In this document: piece after piece, positions 60,380-64,000 of the stretch
Position numbering within the stretch: the stretch's first letter is position 1
How the letters are laid out: each line of letters opens with the position of its first letter
Assembly (NCBI GenBank): GCA_030737875.1
Contig: CM060915.1
Location: 634,138,786-634,202,785 of the forward strand
DNA from: Allium sativum
Lineage: Eukaryota > Streptophyta > Magnoliopsida > Asparagales > Amaryllidaceae
DNA: 64,000 nt
Direction of reading: 5' to 3'
Program-made: the position numbers and the translations under genes
Notes under the pieces: model-generated
What the model was told of the DNA's origin: nothing
Database searches by the model: none
The model's input: the letters and a program-made list of their open reading frames with translations, nothing else

Positions 60380-61220
60380 TTATTCCCATCGATATCTTAG
60401 AGACTAGCTCTCCTTTAAAGGACATCAATTCGAGCAATAAACATTTTTATTCTCAGAGGATTTATAGAAATAATATCCATTTTCTTCTTTTGGATATTCC
60501 ACAAAATAGTTATCTGATTTGGGTCCGATCTTATCAGAGAAAGGTTGTTTAACAAACACCTTACTTCCAAATCATCCTATTATTATTACAAGGACATTTC
60601 CTAGTCCATATCTTATATGGCGTCTTTTAAAAACGTTTTAGTAGGATTAAATAAAATTATTCTAAATTTATTTTATTGGAAGATCTATATGACTTATCAT
60701 TAATCGTACTATATCTTATAAGGTACAATTTCTCCTTTCAGACATACCATCTCAATATGGTGTTCTAGATGGAGTGAGTTGTGAAACAATTTCAAACTTA
60801 TTCGAATAGTCATTAAATAGTTGGCTTAAATATTCTCTTCGATCTGTTCGAAAAGTATTTATTTTTCAATTACTATTGCCTTCTAACTTCATTTTGAATT
60901 CTTTGAACTCTTCAAAGGATTTTGATATGTGTTTCATAAGATACACATATCTGTATCTACTGATATCATCAGTAAATTATAATGAAGTAATCAAACCTAA
61001 CTCTAGCTTATGTATTTATTACTTCATATACATAGTTATGTACGAGACCCAATACATATCACTCATTCACTGTGTCAAGTGAAGAGTGACTTAGTTATTT
61101 TGCCTAATAAACAAGATTTTCATTCTTCATACGATGCAATAATCAAATGATCCCAAAATTCCATCATTATGAATTTTTGATATACTATCTTGTTTATATA
61201 TAGGCTAACTGGTAATGCTA
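60380..61220 (-). pseudogene. Integrase and GAG-pre-integrase remnants of the copia element
   Basis: In minus-strand order: a GILGSFDY-like GAG-pre-integrase piece (about 61160); an integrase core block reading FTDDISRYRYVYLMKH and FEEFKEFK (about 60990-60880); and a C-terminal block with VEYPKEENGYYFYKSSENK (about 60520-60440). Stops and frameshifts separate them. The core normally carries the D,D,35E residues; only the first-D neighbourhood is clear here. Confidence 0.8.
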
Positions 61221-62400
61221 AAGGTATATTGGATTTGAATCACTAAATTTAATCCATTCATTGTTTATGTCAAGTACATTACAGTTAACGATTTACAAAT
61301 ATCATTAACTATTTGTGAAATTCCATAGATATTTCATTTAAATAAAATGAATAACAATTGTTCTTTTATTACAAATGAAATTTAGACTTGTCTAAACAAG
61401 ATCTATTATAACAATTACCTTAAGTGGAATTTCATTACAACAATTATTTTATTTATTTAATTAAGCCAATTTAATCAACAAGTATCAACTTCGTATGGAT
61501 AATCCAGCAACACTTGCTTCATTTCCAATCGTAAGTCCACTTGTCCCTTTTATCAAATTTCTACTTATTCTGCTATCAACATACATTTATGTGATTTATA
61601 TCTAGTATCTAATACTAGAAATATATAAGTAGACTATTATAACACTTATATTTAGTTGAAGTCGCACTTCAATTTAATTTTCGATCCTCCATATTTGTTA
61701 GAACAATTACGTCTTAATTTGTTTGAGGACAATCCTCAAATTTCAATGTTAGTCAAGAAATTTGATTTAATTCAATTTATCCTTCTCAAGGATTAATTTA
61801 AATTATTTGGTTATTTATTATTTAATATCTACAGTAGAAAATAAATAATAACTGATTCTTTAATATGTATTTAATATAAAATTTTGACAATCAAGATTTA
61901 TATTAACATAAATGTTTAATTTAAACTAAAATACGCTCCCACTCAAATTAACATCCCTCTGTTTATATACATATATCAGTATATATATATAATGGTGTTC
62001 CAAGATCCATATCTAGTCGTGCCTTGACCCTGCTTTGGCTGAACCCAAAACACAACCTTTTAGGTAGACATCTCATATCAATTATATCACATATATAACT
62101 CTTGGATCGCATGTTGAACGTTTTCGTTCGGTATTATTCATTTGCTCAATTATAGAATAATTCACACTGTTGTCTCTAAGCCATAATCTTATTATGCAGC
62201 TTAGTTAATTCAAACCCAATAATACAGTCGAAGCACCACAATTACTCCTACCGCATATAACCAAAACAAAAGGTGCACAACGCTTTGGCGTTAGTTACAT
62301 CCTAGTGGGATTGGACAGTGATGGGTGTACTATTGGAAGACATCACCATGACTTAATATAACAAAATTTGCTTTTAAAGGGAATTTATAATTCGTGGCGA
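61220..62400 (-). other. Copia interior, no recognisable domain
   Basis: Expected to hold protease and gag on the minus strand, but I could not identify either. AT-rich and full of stops. Confidence 0.45.
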
Positions 62401-64000
62401 ACAATATTAGAGTTATATACATATATCAAAATATATGTATTTATATATACGTAATATTAATTGAATTTAAATAATATATATATACTCATCATATATATAA
62501 ATGTATAAATTCAACGATATTATTGTATATATAGGAATTTTGTCAACATAAACTTTCTTTCGAACAATCAAAACCATTAGGTATTTTATTTCGATATATA
62601 TATGTATATATATACCTATATATATATCTAACAAAACAGGTGAACTCATGCAGCCTTTTACAGACATACGAAAAACATATTGGATAAATATATTAATCTG
62701 TTTCAAAAGAATCAAAAAAAAAAAAAAAATATATTACACTTGTATCATGTATACAGGCATCCAACAATACAATTCCAGATAAAAAAAAATCAAACATAAC
62801 ATGTGAAACATTACCATTTTACATAATCCGTAAAACTGTAGCAAGAAGTGAATCATACAACTTCAAAATGCAAAACAATTTTGCATCTTCCCGTGCGCAG
62901 CAAAATTATACATATCAGTATATGTATATTTTACATGTTACATACTTTAATTGTCTTATACATCAAAATGTACAAAGCTGGAATTATAAATACATATATA
63001 TGTTAATTTCAGCAGTATGTCTTCTGCAGTTATCCTTTCCGAACTTGAGTGATTGATCGCATTTCCACTGAAACATATTTCAGCAAGCTATCCCCTGTCA
63101 TAACAGTTTTCAATCATATGATTAGCATGATTTAAATACATCAAATGTATCCATCATCATGTTCATGCTTTAATTCATGTAAATGCATCAAATATATGCA
63201 CTGCATCTGTGTGCAGTTACTAGCACACATACATCAAATGTATGTATTATATACATGTAAGAACTAATATACCTATATACATTGAGATATGAATTTTGTA
63301 CTGATCCATTTTATACAGTTTAATTCTATGCATCAGTATACAACACTGTATTGTATAATGGATCCAGTTTTCAGATTAAAAGGAATTGCAAAATTAGAAT
63401 TTCAAAACAAAACAGATGTAACTTATAAGTTTTCCTAAAAATATATATATATAACTTAAGTTCGTATCAATATACATAGAAGTTATATATATATGTAAAA
63501 GAATTGACTTACTGAAAAAGGAAATCATGCACAAGTTATTAGTTGTGTGTTGTTCATATATTTATATATATATGTGTATCACTATACATATATATGTAAA
63601 AATACAAGCGACAAAACTAACCCAGTTATACTGGATTTGTGTATACCATTAATATGATATCCTATTCAACATACAATCTAGCTGATATGTGAATTATACA
63701 TATAGAAGTGAGGCAGTGCAAGTTGTACAGACCAAAATGGATTAAAAACAAAAGACCATCCTGAATTTAAGATCAGCATGGCTATTTATTTGTAGTAAAC
63801 TGTTTGAAACAATTTCAGAAAGATTGTCCATAGAGAATTACACATACATATATGTGATAAAATTGGGGTGACTAATGTTTAAAATTACATGATCATAAAC
63901 AATGGGTATATACAGTAAAACAGTTATATGCCAACATATCCTATTAGGAGGATATACATTAGTCAGGTCTTAGATTTACATGTTGAAACAACATATTGGC
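62400..64000. other. AT-rich sequence with many (TA)n and ACATATATATGT-like tracts
   Basis: Short TA runs (62470-62520, 62595-62630, 63440-63500, 63560-63600), an A run (62715-62729) and a recurring CATCAAATGTAT motif (63150, 63188, 63231). No ORF or domain. It may be the 5' part of the copia element or a separate insertion. Confidence 0.5.

Larger units (their letters stand above)
58440..64000 (-). mobile_element. Decayed Angela/BARE-like Ty1/copia element (3' part)
   Basis: The minus-strand element begins at its 3' LTR (58440-59899). Proceeding into the interior there is a PPT, then broken RNase H, integrase C-terminal, integrase core and GAG-pre-integrase remnants up to about 61220. The TGCTAGAGTTAATGCCCTAG start and the AAGTGGGAGAT PPT are typical of the Angela/BARE group. 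RT should lie between integrase and RNase H but is missing. No frame stays open for long. The 5' LTR and gag are beyond the window or not recognisable. Confidence 0.82.

Overview
This window is plant nuclear DNA, almost certainly from a flowering plant with a repeat-rich genome. The evidence is the mix of mobile elements: Ty3/gypsy elements primed by initiator tRNA-Met, a Tat-like gypsy element with a tRNA-Lys type primer site, an Angela/BARE-like Ty1/copia element, a plant L1-type LINE remnant and a Mutator-like element with a 9-bp target duplication. I cannot name the species. I found no convincing host gene, rRNA, tRNA gene or CRISPR array. Only about 1.5 kb (mainly 35330-35663 and 37041-38121) is not assigned to a mobile element.

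Left half (1-33790): a stack of nested LTR elements. The outermost and oldest is LTR C (minus strand, 28978-33790 visible), lying against a LINE. Element B (plus strand, from before the window to 28977) sits in C. A solo LTR, D (minus strand, 6252-27696, TSD TATCC), sits in B's 3' LTR. Element E (minus strand, 8646-23429) sits in D. E is a pol-defective gag-bearing gypsy element arranged LTR-internal-LTR-internal', with its right end deleted.

Middle (33791-38121): a 5'-truncated LINE ORF2 tail, then a 1.36-kb Mutator-like element with long terminal inverted repeats (35673-37031), then about 1.1 kb of AT-rich DNA with nothing recognisable.

Right half (38122-64000): a Tat-like gypsy element that keeps only a broken gag (5' LTR 38122-40303, 3' LTR from 58172). 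It is split by element A (43212-57662, TSD CTTCT), a LARD-like element with two 6.4-kb LTRs around a 1.6-kb non-coding interior. The Tat 3' LTR is cut by a decayed Angela-like copia element (58440 to the window end, minus strand).

LTRs A, B, C and D belong to one divergent family of giant non-coding LTRs. The most interesting signal is in their long post-TATA leaders. Several short stem-loops keep their pairing in A, B and D although the paired bases differ, and one keeps its loop sequence as well. This looks like a structured RNA module, perhaps for packaging, dimerisation or translation of elements that have no genes of their own. The second notable signal is E: by eye its two LTRs differ at about 13 sites but its two interiors at only 4, which suggests that the tandem arose after insertion.
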